From assembly GCA_903857265.1 (NCBI GenBank), contig CAIODZ010000047.1, positions 1-64,000 of the forward strand: a DNA stretch of 64,000 bases, written 5' to 3'. Made by a program: the position numbers and the translations under genes. The notes below the pieces were generated by a model that worked only from the letters and a program-made list of their open reading frames with translations, had not been told where the DNA came from and did not search any database. This document shows positions 1-9,683 of the stretch, piece after piece (the first letter of the stretch is position 1; the number at the start of each line of letters is the position of its first letter). The stretch is from an uncultured Phycisphaerales bacterium (GTDB lineage: Bacteria; Planctomycetota; Phycisphaerae; Sedimentisphaerales; Anaerobacaceae).

Positions 1-782
1 AAGTCGATGAAATCGAAGCAAATCCATATCAGGTTCGTTCTTTTTGGAACGTACTGGAATTGACGGAGTTAGCGCAGTCAATCAAGGCAAAAGGTGTAAT
101 TCAGCCGGTGATTGTCAGGCCTATGGGTTCTGGTTATCAGTTGATAGCAGGGGAAAGGCGTTGGCGGGCGGCAAAAATGGCGGGGCTTCAGACGGTCCCT
201 GCGGTTATCAGGCCTGTTAAAGATGATGAGATGCTTGAGTTGGCCTTGGTGGAGAATATTCATCGGGCAGACCTGAACCCTATTGAGCGGGCAAATGCCT
301 ATCAGAGATATTTAAGCACGTTCTCGCTGACGCAGGCCGACGCAGCTCAACGGCTGGGCGAAGACAGGTCCGTGATTGCTAACTACTTGCGGTTGCTGGA
401 CTTACCGACCGAAATCAAACAAATGCTCATCGAGGGCCAGCTCACAATGGGGCATGCTCGTGCGATACTGGCGTTGCCGACCGATGAATTAAGGCGAAAA
501 CTTGCTAATCGCGCGATGGCAGGGCGGCTAAGCGTAAGAGAAGTTGAACGGCTGGTTAGGCAATACCTGACCACAAATGATGCACAAAAAATAAAAATCA
601 GGACGAGGCCGGCGCATATCCAGGACCTCGAAAGCCGACTAAGCAAGGAACTTGGGACCAACGTGGCGATAGAAACCCGCAAAAACGGAAAATGCGGAAG
701 GATTGTCGTTGAGTTTCATTCACTCGAAGAATTTGATAGAATAATGCAGCATATCGGTGTAACAAGCACCGAGGAAATTTAA
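1..782 (+). CDS. parB: ParB/Spo0J-family chromosome partitioning protein, 5' truncated by window edge
   Basis: The frame is open from base 3 (VDEIEANPYQVRSFWNVLELTELAQSIKAKGVIQPVIVRP). ParB motifs GERRWRAAKMAGL and LALVENIHRADLNPIERANAY, followed by a helix-turn-helix region. The listed TTG start at 60 is internal. Confidence 0.93.
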   Translation, partial: VDEIEANPYQVRSFWNVLELTELAQSIKAKGVIQPVIVRPMGSGYQLIAGERRWRAAKMAGLQTVPAVIRPVKDDEMLELALVENIHRADLNPIERANAYQRYLSTFSLTQADAAQRLGEDRSVIANYLRLLDLPTEIKQMLIEGQLTMGHARAILALPTDELRRKLANRAMAGRLSVREVERLVRQYLTTNDAQKIKIRTRPAHIQDLESRLSKELGTNVAIETRKNGKCGRIVVEFHSLEEFDRIMQHIGVTSTEEI

Positions 783-830
783 AGCGGGCATGAAAGGTAT
801 TTAACTGCCCCGACGCGGGCCCGACGAAAG

Positions 831-1622
831 GTGTGTAATATGAGATGCTGGAAAAGAGAGGCGGATATTGTGAATCTGAGAAATTATAAAAAATCAGTAA
901 TATTTCTGAGTTTTATTTTATGTCTTTTCCTGGCAGGGCCTGGCGCTTTACGGATGGCGTATGGGCAGGGGACTTTAGTGGAGACCGTCGGAACGATGGA
1001 GATATCGCAGCAGGTTGATAATGGCGTCAATCAGAACGCGCCGAAAGGGACGGTTGATACGAAAAAACCGGCGCAAGATGTAAATAACGTGACGGAGCAG
1101 AAGAAACAGGCGCCGGCGAATCCGCCGGTCAAGCCCATACCGGCGGAGACGCCGACGGCTGCCCCCGCTATGACTGCGGATGCGAATGTTCCCGACATAA
1201 ATGTTCCCGACGTAAACGATTTTAACGCGTTCAAGCGGGAAATTGACCGTATCGATATGTCCGCCCGCGGCGAAGATAATCAGTGGCTTGGAAAACAGGA
1301 GAAAAAAGCGGAGCTTGCTAAAGCGATGAATAATGTCGTTGTCGCGGAATTAGGATTCCTGCGAAAAGTAGCAGCGGCAACGAATGATGCAAACACTGTA
1401 GAGGCGATTGACCTGGTGTTGAAAAAGAGGGCGGACCGCCTGAATAAACTGGTAACCAAACTTGAGAATGAAGCGAAGGAAGATCGCCAACAGCAAATGC
1501 CTGAAAGACGTGAAAGAAAAACACCCAGGACAGGCGGTACGCAGCAGCAGAACCAGACCGACCGTCCTGCCGGGGGCACCAACCCGATAAGGCGCGCAAG
1601 AGGAACAGTTGGCGCGGAATAG
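831..1622 (+). CDS. Hypothetical secreted or membrane-anchored protein with low-complexity Pro/Ala and charged C-terminal region
   Basis: ORF with N-terminal hydrophobic segment (VIFLSFILCLFLAGPGALRMAYG). Start uncertain: ATG 831/840 or GTG 870. Confidence 0.6.
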   Translation: MCNMRCWKREADIVNLRNYKKSVIFLSFILCLFLAGPGALRMAYGQGTLVETVGTMEISQQVDNGVNQNAPKGTVDTKKPAQDVNNVTEQKKQAPANPPVKPIPAETPTAAPAMTADANVPDINVPDVNDFNAFKREIDRIDMSARGEDNQWLGKQEKKAELAKAMNNVVVAELGFLRKVAAATNDANTVEAIDLVLKKRADRLNKLVTKLENEAKEDRQQQMPERRERKTPRTGGTQQQNQTDRPAGGTNPIRRARGTVGAE

Positions 1623-1754
1623 TATCGGTATCGTCTATCGCGGATGGTTGTTGTTATTGTGGAAACTGCGGCGTGGTTATAGTTGACCTGCCATCGAATT
1701 GGCCGCATAATAGTCCCCTTGGTTCCTGACTACGGAGATATCTGCTGAGAATTT

Positions 1755-3251
1755 ATGGCTAAAGATATGGAAGCAAAATCGAAGAGCCGTGCGGCCGAGA
1801 TAGCCAACACGCTTGAATGGCTTATAACGGCTTTTGCGCTGGCGTTTGTATTTCGCGCGTTTGTAATGGAGGCGTTCCGTATCCCGACGGGCAGTATGGC
1901 GAGTACACTGCTCGGAGCGCATTACACGATGCGATGCACACAGTGCGGCTATAAGTACTACTACGGACAAAATATTTACGCGCCGTCGCAGAACAGGGGG
2001 GTGACCAGACAGGAATATTCTCGCTGCCCGAGCTGCGGTTATTATCAGATAACGGCGGGAGATATGGCCCCTTCGAGCGGCGACCGAATATTAGTGCTGA
2101 AGTGCATATACCAGTTCGAAGAGCCGAAGCAGTTCGACGTGGTGGTGTTCAAGAATCCACTCGACCCGACGGAAAATTATATCAAGCGACTGGTTGGTCG
2201 TCCTGGCGAGACGGTCGAGATAATCGACGGAGACGTGTATATCAACGGGCAAATCAGCAGGAAGCCGGCGAAGGTGCAGGAAGAATTGTGGATGCCTGTT
2301 TACGACAATGATTACCAGCCGGCCAGGCAGGATGAGCCGACGTTCAACGGGCACAAGTGGCGGCAGCCGTTCTGGAACCCGGACGGCACGAAATGGAAAG
2401 TGGACGACGCCAGCCCGACGATTTTCCGGCTAAGCGGAGACCCCAACGAGAAATATTCGCTTGTTTATGATACGACGCGAGGCAATGAGCTTAAGGCGAC
2501 GTATGCTTACGATGAGCTTTTTGATTATAAATTTATGCCCTATTGCAGCGACCTTATGGTCCGGTTTTTGGTCAATACGAGCAGGCCTGAGGGCTTCGCT
2601 GGTGCGTCATTGAGTAAATATGGGATGCAATATACTGGAAAAGTTGATTTTTCGGGACAGATGACAATATCGCGGCTTGCCAATGGCAAGGAAGACGTGC
2701 TGGCCACCAAAGCGGCCGGTTCGCTGGCGGTTGACAGTCCGAAGATGTTCAGGTTTGCCAATGTTGACCACGAGCTGGTTCTCGAGTTCGGGGATGAAAA
2801 GCTGGTTAAAGACCTTGGTCGCGGGCCTAATGACGTTGGAGAAAGAAAAGCGGAAATTGAGCCGGAGGCGAAGATTTTCGGCGCGGGCGAAATCGCTGTT
2901 TCTCACCTGGCGTTGTTCAGGGATATTCACTATACCGGCAGGAACCCCAACAGTAATGAGCGGGGCAGGGCAACCGAGGGCAACCCGCTGACGCTCAAAG
3001 CGGACCAGTTCTTTATGCTGGGCGACAACAGTCCTCGCAGCGAAGACGGCAGGTGGTGGGCCCGTCCCGGCAAAGGAAATAACGGAAATATTTACGCCGA
3101 AGGGATTGTTCCCCGCGATTATCTCGTCGGCAAAGCGCTTTTTGTATATTGGCCCGCCGGTTTCAAACCCTTACCAAAATTTCCCCTGGCGATTGTTCCC
3201 AACGTCGGCGAAGTCCGGTTTATTTACGGCGGCTCGGATAAAACTATGTAA
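1755..3251 (+). CDS. lepB: Signal peptidase I (S26 family) with zinc-ribbon-like and additional large insert
   Basis: Ser motif RIPTGSMASTLLG, Lys motif YIKRLVGRPGE, C-terminal box MLGDNSPRSEDGR. CxxC pairs CTQC and CPSC are inserted after the Ser box. Confidence 0.92.
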   Translation: MAKDMEAKSKSRAAEIANTLEWLITAFALAFVFRAFVMEAFRIPTGSMASTLLGAHYTMRCTQCGYKYYYGQNIYAPSQNRGVTRQEYSRCPSCGYYQITAGDMAPSSGDRILVLKCIYQFEEPKQFDVVVFKNPLDPTENYIKRLVGRPGETVEIIDGDVYINGQISRKPAKVQEELWMPVYDNDYQPARQDEPTFNGHKWRQPFWNPDGTKWKVDDASPTIFRLSGDPNEKYSLVYDTTRGNELKATYAYDELFDYKFMPYCSDLMVRFLVNTSRPEGFAGASLSKYGMQYTGKVDFSGQMTISRLANGKEDVLATKAAGSLAVDSPKMFRFANVDHELVLEFGDEKLVKDLGRGPNDVGERKAEIEPEAKIFGAGEIAVSHLALFRDIHYTGRNPNSNERGRATEGNPLTLKADQFFMLGDNSPRSEDGRWWARPGKGNNGNIYAEGIVPRDYLVGKALFVYWPAGFKPLPKFPLAIVPNVGEVRFIYGGSDKTM

Positions 3252-3297
3252 CGCCAGATTCGTATATTGCGATTGTCCGAAGCAGTTGGAAACCGGA

Positions 3298-4092
3298 TTA
3301 GGACGAATGATTTTTTGTAAACCTGCCTAACGGGAAAAAGAATCTGGTTTGGCCTGTTTGGGCGGAGAATGTCCGGACGCCGAAGACGCTTTCGATTCGC
3401 TCGGTTGTGAGGATTTCCCGCGTTGGGCCGAAGTTGTAACCACCGTCCGCCGAGAGCAGCAGAGTCATATCGCTGTATTGTGCGGCCAAATTAATATCGT
3501 GCGTAACCGACACAATCGTCTTTTGTTTTTCGATTTGCATTTTTTTCAGCAGGTCATAGATGCCGACCTGGTGTTTCATATCCAGAAAGCTCGTTGGCTC
3601 ATCGAGAAGCAGTATCGGGGTCTGTTGTGCCAGCGCCCGTGCGATGAATATTCGCTGGCGTTCGCCGCCGCTGAGATGCCCAAGAGGCCTGTCGGCGAAT
3701 CGTGCGGTATCCGTCATTTCGAGCGACTCGGCTATCGCTTCCCTGTCGGCGTCGGTTTCGAACGCCAGCGCACCCAAATAGGGCGTTCTGGCCATTGAAA
3801 CAATCTGTGCCGCCGAAAATTCAAAGACCGGAACAAATTCCTGACGCACGACGGCGATTTTTTTCGCGAGTTGCCTGACGGAATAAGAGTTTATAGGTTT
3901 CGAGTCGATTTCGATTGAACCGGAAGCGGGTTTGAGAAGACCCGATAGCAGATTTAGAAGCGTTGTCTTGCCTGCGCCGTTGGGGCCTGCGATTGATAAA
4001 AAACACGGGCTTGTGAGGCAAAAGGAGATATCCTTTAATATCTCGGCTTGTGCCTTATATGCGAAACGAAGTTTTTGCACTTCTATATTCAT
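3298..4092 (-). CDS. ABC transporter ATP-binding protein (FecE/BtuD/HmuV type)
   Basis: Walker A GPNGAGKTT, signature LSGGERQR, Walker B ILLLDEPTS. Overlaps the permease gene by 4 nt. Confidence 0.93.
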   Translation of the reverse strand: MNIEVQKLRFAYKAQAEILKDISFCLTSPCFLSIAGPNGAGKTTLLNLLSGLLKPASGSIEIDSKPINSYSVRQLAKKIAVVRQEFVPVFEFSAAQIVSMARTPYLGALAFETDADREAIAESLEMTDTARFADRPLGHLSGGERQRIFIARALAQQTPILLLDEPTSFLDMKHQVGIYDLLKKMQIEKQKTIVSVTHDINLAAQYSDMTLLLSADGGYNFGPTREILTTERIESVFGVRTFSAQTGQTRFFFPLGRFTKNHSS

Positions 4093-5120
4093 CGCAAAGC
4101 CCCCACTTTCTTGCTGTATCTGGAAAGCAGGATTAAGAATACAGGCCCGCCGATGATTGCAGTTATCACGCCCACAGGCAACTGCGCAGGGGCGATTATC
4201 GTACGGGCGATTGTGTCGCAGATGACGACGAATGCCGCGCCGAGTAACGCGCTTGTGGGCAGTAACTGACGATGGTCCGGGCCGAATACAAGCCGAACCG
4301 AATGCGGAACTACTAATCCGACGAAACCAACCAGCCCGCTTAAGCCGACGGCGACAGCGGTTATGAAAGACGCCAGCGCAAATGCGACTAAAGTAATCTT
4401 GCGCGGATTGACGCCGAGCGACCTCGCCTCACCTGCACCGAACGCCAAGACGTTTAGCTTTTGACTGATTGTGAATAGCGCAGTGATACCCACTATTATG
4501 AATACCGCGCTTACCAGCAGTGTTGTAAAATCTTTTTCGCCGATACTGCCCATAAGCCACATAATCGTGGAGCGAAGCTGCTCGCTATCTATCAGGGATG
4601 TCATCAGCATTATCACCGCGGAGAAAAATGCGTTGATGACCACGCCCGCCAGAAGTAAACTGGTTACAGTTGAGCCGCCCGCAAGATGTCCCGTGAACCA
4701 GACCAGCCAGACCGTGCCTATAGCGAACAAAAACGCCATCGCTGCCATTGGCGAGCCGTCCAGGAACGACCAGCTTACGCCGGCAATCGCCGCGGTCATT
4801 ACGCCGAGCGCTGCGCCGCTTGATATGCCGAGGATATATGGTTCTGCGAGGGGATTTCGCAGGATTGCCTGAAGAGCGACTCCGCTTGCCGCCAGAGCCG
4901 CACCGACAAGCGCAGCGAGGATTATCCGCGGGATACGAACTCGGACAAAAATATCGTAATCGGTATTCTGTCCCGGCGTATTCCCCGGCCCGGCGAATAC
5001 CGCAGACAGCGATATTTTTTGCGTCCCCACAAGCGAGCATACAAACATTACGACCGCCAGTGCCGCTACGCACAGGGCGATTTTGCTGATTAAACGTCTT
5101 GGCGTGAGCAGGTCAGTCAT
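4089..5120 (-). CDS. FecCD/BtuC-family ABC transporter permease
   Basis: Polytopic; FecCD-type sequence (VRIPRIILAALVGAALAASGVALQAILRNPLAEPYILGISSGAALG). Confidence 0.93.
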   Translation of the reverse strand: MTDLLTPRRLISKIALCVAALAVVMFVCSLVGTQKISLSAVFAGPGNTPGQNTDYDIFVRVRIPRIILAALVGAALAASGVALQAILRNPLAEPYILGISSGAALGVMTAAIAGVSWSFLDGSPMAAMAFLFAIGTVWLVWFTGHLAGGSTVTSLLLAGVVINAFFSAVIMLMTSLIDSEQLRSTIMWLMGSIGEKDFTTLLVSAVFIIVGITALFTISQKLNVLAFGAGEARSLGVNPRKITLVAFALASFITAVAVGLSGLVGFVGLVVPHSVRLVFGPDHRQLLPTSALLGAAFVVICDTIARTIIAPAQLPVGVITAIIGGPVFLILLSRYSKKVGALR

Positions 5121-6085
5121 TTGTGCGTTTGGTCTCCCACCGTTTGGTGTCCCATACGGGACTGATTTGGGTCCTTGGGTTGTGTGAACAGTTCCGGGTG
5201 CAGCAATTTTGCGACTGCCATCGCGCCTTCGGGCAGGCGAGGCCCCAGCCGAAGCACAGTGTCGGCTTCTAAGACGTAAACTTTTTTATCTTTCACCGCG
5301 GGCAGATTGACGAATCTATTCCAGAATTTATCGGCTGTTTCCTGCTGTTTTGTAATATCCTCTGTCCCCATAGCTGACTGAATTATCACTTCCGCTCCGC
5401 TGGTCAGGATGGTCTCTGTTCCGACAGATGGATACTGGTCGCCGGTTGGCGCAATGACGTTTTGGCCTCCCGCCAAATCTATTATCTCATTTACGAATGT
5501 TTTTACGCCCACAACCCTCATCGGCTCGGTCTGCACCGCCCAGAGGACTTTGACCTTTTTTGCGGAGGACGCTTTGGCCCGGAGTTGGTCGAGTTCGCTT
5601 TTTATTTTCACAGCAAGCAATTCAGCTTTATCCGAACATCCTGTAGCTTGGCCGATTTGTATTATCGCAGAATAAAACTCTTCGATTGATTCTACACGTA
5701 AGGAAAGAACGCTTATGCCCGCTCTTTTAAGCGTTTCCGCAACCTCTTTATGCTGAAGGAATGACTCGCATACGACCAAATCGGGTTTTGCGGCGATAAT
5801 CGCCTCGGTACTCGGCTGCCAAAATGTCCCCATCTTCGGCTTTTGCTTTGCTTCAACAGGCCAGTCGCAATTATTCGAAACTCCGACAACCCTGTCTCCC
5901 AATCCCAAAGCAAAGACAATCTCGGTTAGATTTGGCGAAAGCGACACAATTTGTTCGGGTTTTTTTTGTGTTTCCGCTGGTTTCAGGTTTGGTTTAACAA
6001 AAACAAATATTAATGTGACGAATAGCCCCACAGATATAGGTAGTATATAAAATAATATGAAATGGGCATACCATTCTTTTTTCAT
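5117..6085 (-). CDS. BtuF/FhuD-like periplasmic substrate-binding protein (cobalamin or Fe3+ chelate)
   Basis: N-terminal membrane anchor, then QIVSLSPNLTEIVFALGLGDRVVGVSNNCDWP. Adjacent to permease and ATPase genes. Confidence 0.88.
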   Translation of the reverse strand: MKKEWYAHFILFYILPISVGLFVTLIFVFVKPNLKPAETQKKPEQIVSLSPNLTEIVFALGLGDRVVGVSNNCDWPVEAKQKPKMGTFWQPSTEAIIAAKPDLVVCESFLQHKEVAETLKRAGISVLSLRVESIEEFYSAIIQIGQATGCSDKAELLAVKIKSELDQLRAKASSAKKVKVLWAVQTEPMRVVGVKTFVNEIIDLAGGQNVIAPTGDQYPSVGTETILTSGAEVIIQSAMGTEDITKQQETADKFWNRFVNLPAVKDKKVYVLEADTVLRLGPRLPEGAMAVAKLLHPELFTQPKDPNQSRMGHQTVGDQTHK

Positions 6086-7854
6086 CAGGTTCTCTTAAAC
6101 TGCTTTTCCAGTTCAGCCACGGTAAATTTAATCACGGTTGGTCTGCCGTGGGGACAATGGCTGGAATTTTCGACCGTTTCTTTGTCGGCGATAAGCTGCT
6201 CAATCTCGCTGTCGGTTAGTTTTTGTCCTGCTTTTATTGCCGCCTTGCACGCCGCCATATGCAAGACCTCATCGAATAAGCTGTCCGCGTCGAGCGTCGA
6301 GGCCTTTTCGACAAGCATATCCATTACATCCCGGAGAAAATCCGCCGGCTCGGCTTTTGCCAAAAGCACCGGAAACGCCTGAATGGCGACGGTCTTAGGT
6401 CCGAAGGGAACAAGCTCGATTCCCAGTTTTTCAAAAAGCTGTGAATTGTTTTCGAGCGTGTCTGATTGTTCCTTTGTCAGTTGGAAACTTTCAGGAACTA
6501 AGAGTTTTTGTGATTCGAGTGGGCTGTTTCGCACGCGCCTTTTCAACTGCTCATACATAATCCGTTCGTGCAGCGCATGCTGGTCGATAATAACAAAACC
6601 ATCATCATTTTCAGCGATAATGAAGCAGTCGTGAATCTGCAGGAATTTCGATGCTCGATTCTCGATACTTGGTTCTCGATATTCGTTAGTGTGTCGAGTA
6701 CCGGAAGGGCGGCTATCGGGTATGAAATCCAGTTGTCGCTGACCTGAAGGGCGATGACGTTTGAAGAATTCTTCCATCGCTTCCGCGATTCGTCCGTCGC
6801 GTCGCATAGGCGGGGCGGATTGCTGCGGGACGCTTGCGAGGGTATCAAGGTCGGTAGCCAATAGTTTTTCGCGAAGGCAGGCAAGAATCTGCGAATGAAC
6901 GAGATTGGCGTTATAAAAACGCACCTCGATTTTTGTCGGGTGAACGTTGACGTCGTAATCCTCGTAAGGCATCCGAATAAATATAAACGCTGCGGGGAAC
7001 CTGCTTGGGTCAATTGCTCCGCGATACGCCTCTTTGATTGCGTGCGAGATGAATTTGTCGCGTATGAATCTGCCGTTGATGAATATGTATTGCAGCCGGT
7101 TGCTTGTGGTTGCGATTGCTGGTTTGCCTAAAAGGGCGGCTACATGCAAACCCTTTTCATCGATTTCGGTTTCGAGAAGGTTGTCCGCGACCTCCTGCGA
7201 GAATAATTCGGAAATTCTTGCTCTAAGACCCTGTTCGGCGGAAAGCCGGTATTGCTCTTTGCTGTTATGCGTCAGTGTAAGTTCGATGGTCGTATTAGCC
7301 AGGGCAATCCTGATGAACTGCTCGGCAATGTGGGTCATTTCGGTATTTGCGCTTTTGAGGAATTTTCGCCTGGCAGGCAGTTTGTAAAAAATGTCGCGGA
7401 TCTGAATGGTCGTGCCGACGTCTGCGCTACAGGGCGTCAATCCCGTTTTATCTCCGCAGTCGATTTCGAGGCAATTACCTGAAAGCTCATCTGCTGTCCG
7501 GCTGACGGCCTTCACCTGGGCAATTGAGGCAATGCTGGCAAGCGCCTCGCCGCGAAAACCCAGTGTTGATATCGCTCGCAGGTCGTTGCTTGTTTTGATT
7601 TTGCTTGTGGCGTGCGGCTCGAATGCGCTGACGAGGTCTTCGGCGTCCATACCGCTGCCGTTGTCTGTTACCGAGATTAACTTTCTGCCGCCATCCTCCA
7701 CGGCGACGGCGATTTTTGTCGCGCCGGCATCGATACTGTTCTCGACCAATTCCTTGACCACGCTGGCGGGTCTCTCGATTACCTCGCCGGCGGCTATCAT
7801 ATTCACCATATTCTGGTCAAGAACGACTATCCGGCCCATTTTTCTCCCGCCCAC
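6085..7854 (-). CDS. mutL: DNA mismatch repair protein MutL with endonuclease-type C-terminus
   Basis: GHKL motifs (IAAGEVIERPASVVKELVENSIDAGA, DNGSGM, TLGFRGEALASI). C-terminal DQHALHERIMYE matches DQHA(X)2E(X)4E. Confidence 0.96.
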   Translation of the reverse strand: MGGRKMGRIVVLDQNMVNMIAAGEVIERPASVVKELVENSIDAGATKIAVAVEDGGRKLISVTDNGSGMDAEDLVSAFEPHATSKIKTSNDLRAISTLGFRGEALASIASIAQVKAVSRTADELSGNCLEIDCGDKTGLTPCSADVGTTIQIRDIFYKLPARRKFLKSANTEMTHIAEQFIRIALANTTIELTLTHNSKEQYRLSAEQGLRARISELFSQEVADNLLETEIDEKGLHVAALLGKPAIATTSNRLQYIFINGRFIRDKFISHAIKEAYRGAIDPSRFPAAFIFIRMPYEDYDVNVHPTKIEVRFYNANLVHSQILACLREKLLATDLDTLASVPQQSAPPMRRDGRIAEAMEEFFKRHRPSGQRQLDFIPDSRPSGTRHTNEYREPSIENRASKFLQIHDCFIIAENDDGFVIIDQHALHERIMYEQLKRRVRNSPLESQKLLVPESFQLTKEQSDTLENNSQLFEKLGIELVPFGPKTVAIQAFPVLLAKAEPADFLRDVMDMLVEKASTLDADSLFDEVLHMAACKAAIKAGQKLTDSEIEQLIADKETVENSSHCPHGRPTVIKFTVAELEKQFKRT

Positions 7855-7890
7855 AGTATGATGTTTAGCGTATAGCGGATATGTTATCCG

Positions 7891-9462
7891 CTATTTTTCA
7901 AGCAAACTTCTTCCGGTCATTTCTTCCGGCTTGGGCAAACCCATCATATCAAGCAGCGTCGGCGCGATATCCGCAAGGATGCCGCCGGAGCGAAGCTTTC
8001 TGCCCTTATATTTCTCGTCAAAGACAATCAGCGGCACATCGCCGACAGTATGCGCGGTGTGCGGCTTGTCGGGGGTGCCGTCTATCATTTTCTCGAAGTT
8101 GCCGTGGTCTGCGGTTACTATCGCCGCACCGCCCATTTGTTTTACCTTGTCCAAAACTTTCCCGACGCAGGCATCGACCGTTTCCGCCGCCTTGATTGCC
8201 GCTTCTTGTATGCCCGTGTGGCCGACCATATCGGGATTCGCAAAATTGATTACCATCGCGTCATACTGATTTGTGTCCAACCGCTGAAGAACAACGTCAG
8301 CAACCTCATACGCACTCATCTCCGGCTTCAAATCATACGTTCGCACCCTCGGCGACGGCACAATCTGCCTGTCCTCGCCCGGGAACGGTTTTTCGGTATA
8401 ATCGTTGAAGAAGAACGTGACATGCGCATATTTTTCGGTTTCCGCACAACGGAACTGCTTAAGCCCCAGCGAACCCCAGTAAGCGGCGAGGATGTTTTTC
8501 ATTTTGGGCGGCTTCGAGAATGCCACCGGCGCCGGAATAGTCGTGTCATATTCGGTCATACAGACGAAATAAATATCCGGCTTTACGTTTCGCGGGAATT
8601 CTTTGAAGTCGGGCATGACGAACGCCCTGGAGATTTCGCGAGTCCTGTCGCCGCGAAAATTAAAGAATATCACGCCGTCGCCGTCGGCTATCGTTCCTAT
8701 CGGTTCGTTATCCTGATTAACTATTGCCGTCGGCTCGATGAATTCGTCGGTTACCTGTTTTGCGTAACTATTGGCTATGGCCTCGGCGGCACTTTTCGCC
8801 CTGAGTCCTTTGCCTACCCGCAGGCATTCGTATGCCCTCTGGACGCGGTCCCATCGGCTGTCGCGGTCCATTGCGTAGAACCTGCCCATAACGCTGGCGA
8901 TTTTACCCACGCCGATTTCCGCTGCCTTCTTCTCGATATCGGCGATGTAGCCGGCGCCGCTGTCTGGCGGTGAATCGCGGCCGTCTGTAAACGCGTGAAT
9001 GAATACGTCTTTCAGGTCGTTTCTCTTGGCAAGCTCAAGCAGGCCGTATAAATGGTCAAGAAGTGAATGCACGCCTATATCGCTACACAGGCCCATAAAG
9101 TGGATTTTGCCTTTGTGCTCTTTTACAAATTTGACGCAGTTTGCGAATTGTTCATTTTTGAAAAACGACCCGTCCTTGATGGCATAGCTCAGTCGAACGG
9201 ATTCCTGCGGAACTATCCTGCCCGCCCCGATGTTCTGGTGTCCGACCTCGCTGTTGCCCATTGTGCCGTCGGGCAAACCAACGTATTCGCCGTACGTATG
9301 AATCAGGGTGTTGGGGTATTCGCTCATCAGCATAGTATCGGTGGGGACCTTCGCGCATTTTACGGCGTTATAGGCGTCCTCATTGCGGTCAGGGTTGTAT
9401 CCCCAGCCGTCACGGATAATCAGCACGAATGGTTTGCGTTCCAAAACCACTTTTTTTGCCAT
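7891..9462 (-). CDS. gpmI: 2,3-bisphosphoglycerate-independent phosphoglycerate mutase
   Basis: GpmI sequence: MGNSEVGHQNIGAGRIV, HAFTDGRDSPP, TADHGNFEKM. Confidence 0.96.
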   Translation of the reverse strand: MAKKVVLERKPFVLIIRDGWGYNPDRNEDAYNAVKCAKVPTDTMLMSEYPNTLIHTYGEYVGLPDGTMGNSEVGHQNIGAGRIVPQESVRLSYAIKDGSFFKNEQFANCVKFVKEHKGKIHFMGLCSDIGVHSLLDHLYGLLELAKRNDLKDVFIHAFTDGRDSPPDSGAGYIADIEKKAAEIGVGKIASVMGRFYAMDRDSRWDRVQRAYECLRVGKGLRAKSAAEAIANSYAKQVTDEFIEPTAIVNQDNEPIGTIADGDGVIFFNFRGDRTREISRAFVMPDFKEFPRNVKPDIYFVCMTEYDTTIPAPVAFSKPPKMKNILAAYWGSLGLKQFRCAETEKYAHVTFFFNDYTEKPFPGEDRQIVPSPRVRTYDLKPEMSAYEVADVVLQRLDTNQYDAMVINFANPDMVGHTGIQEAAIKAAETVDACVGKVLDKVKQMGGAAIVTADHGNFEKMIDGTPDKPHTAHTVGDVPLIVFDEKYKGRKLRSGGILADIAPTLLDMMGLPKPEEMTGRSLLEK

Positions 9463-9683
9463 AAAATAAGACCTTTCATCAAGTAAACGTATTAAAGCAG
9501 CCCCATATGATAGAAGCTTATGACCGAAAAGTCAAACATTTGCCTTGGCGGGATGGGCAAGGCGTTACTTTACAGGTGTTTGCGTAACTGTTAATATAAC
9601 AGGGATTTACGAAACTAAAATTTTGTTCGGACCCGCCTCGCCCCTTAGGGGCGGGCGAGGTCTCGCTAAAGGCGGAGAAGATT

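Noticed and set aside
8050-8973. 307-aa plus-strand ORF antisense to gpmI
   Set aside because: Shadow ORF of a conserved enzyme; Arg/His-rich composition typical of antisense frames.
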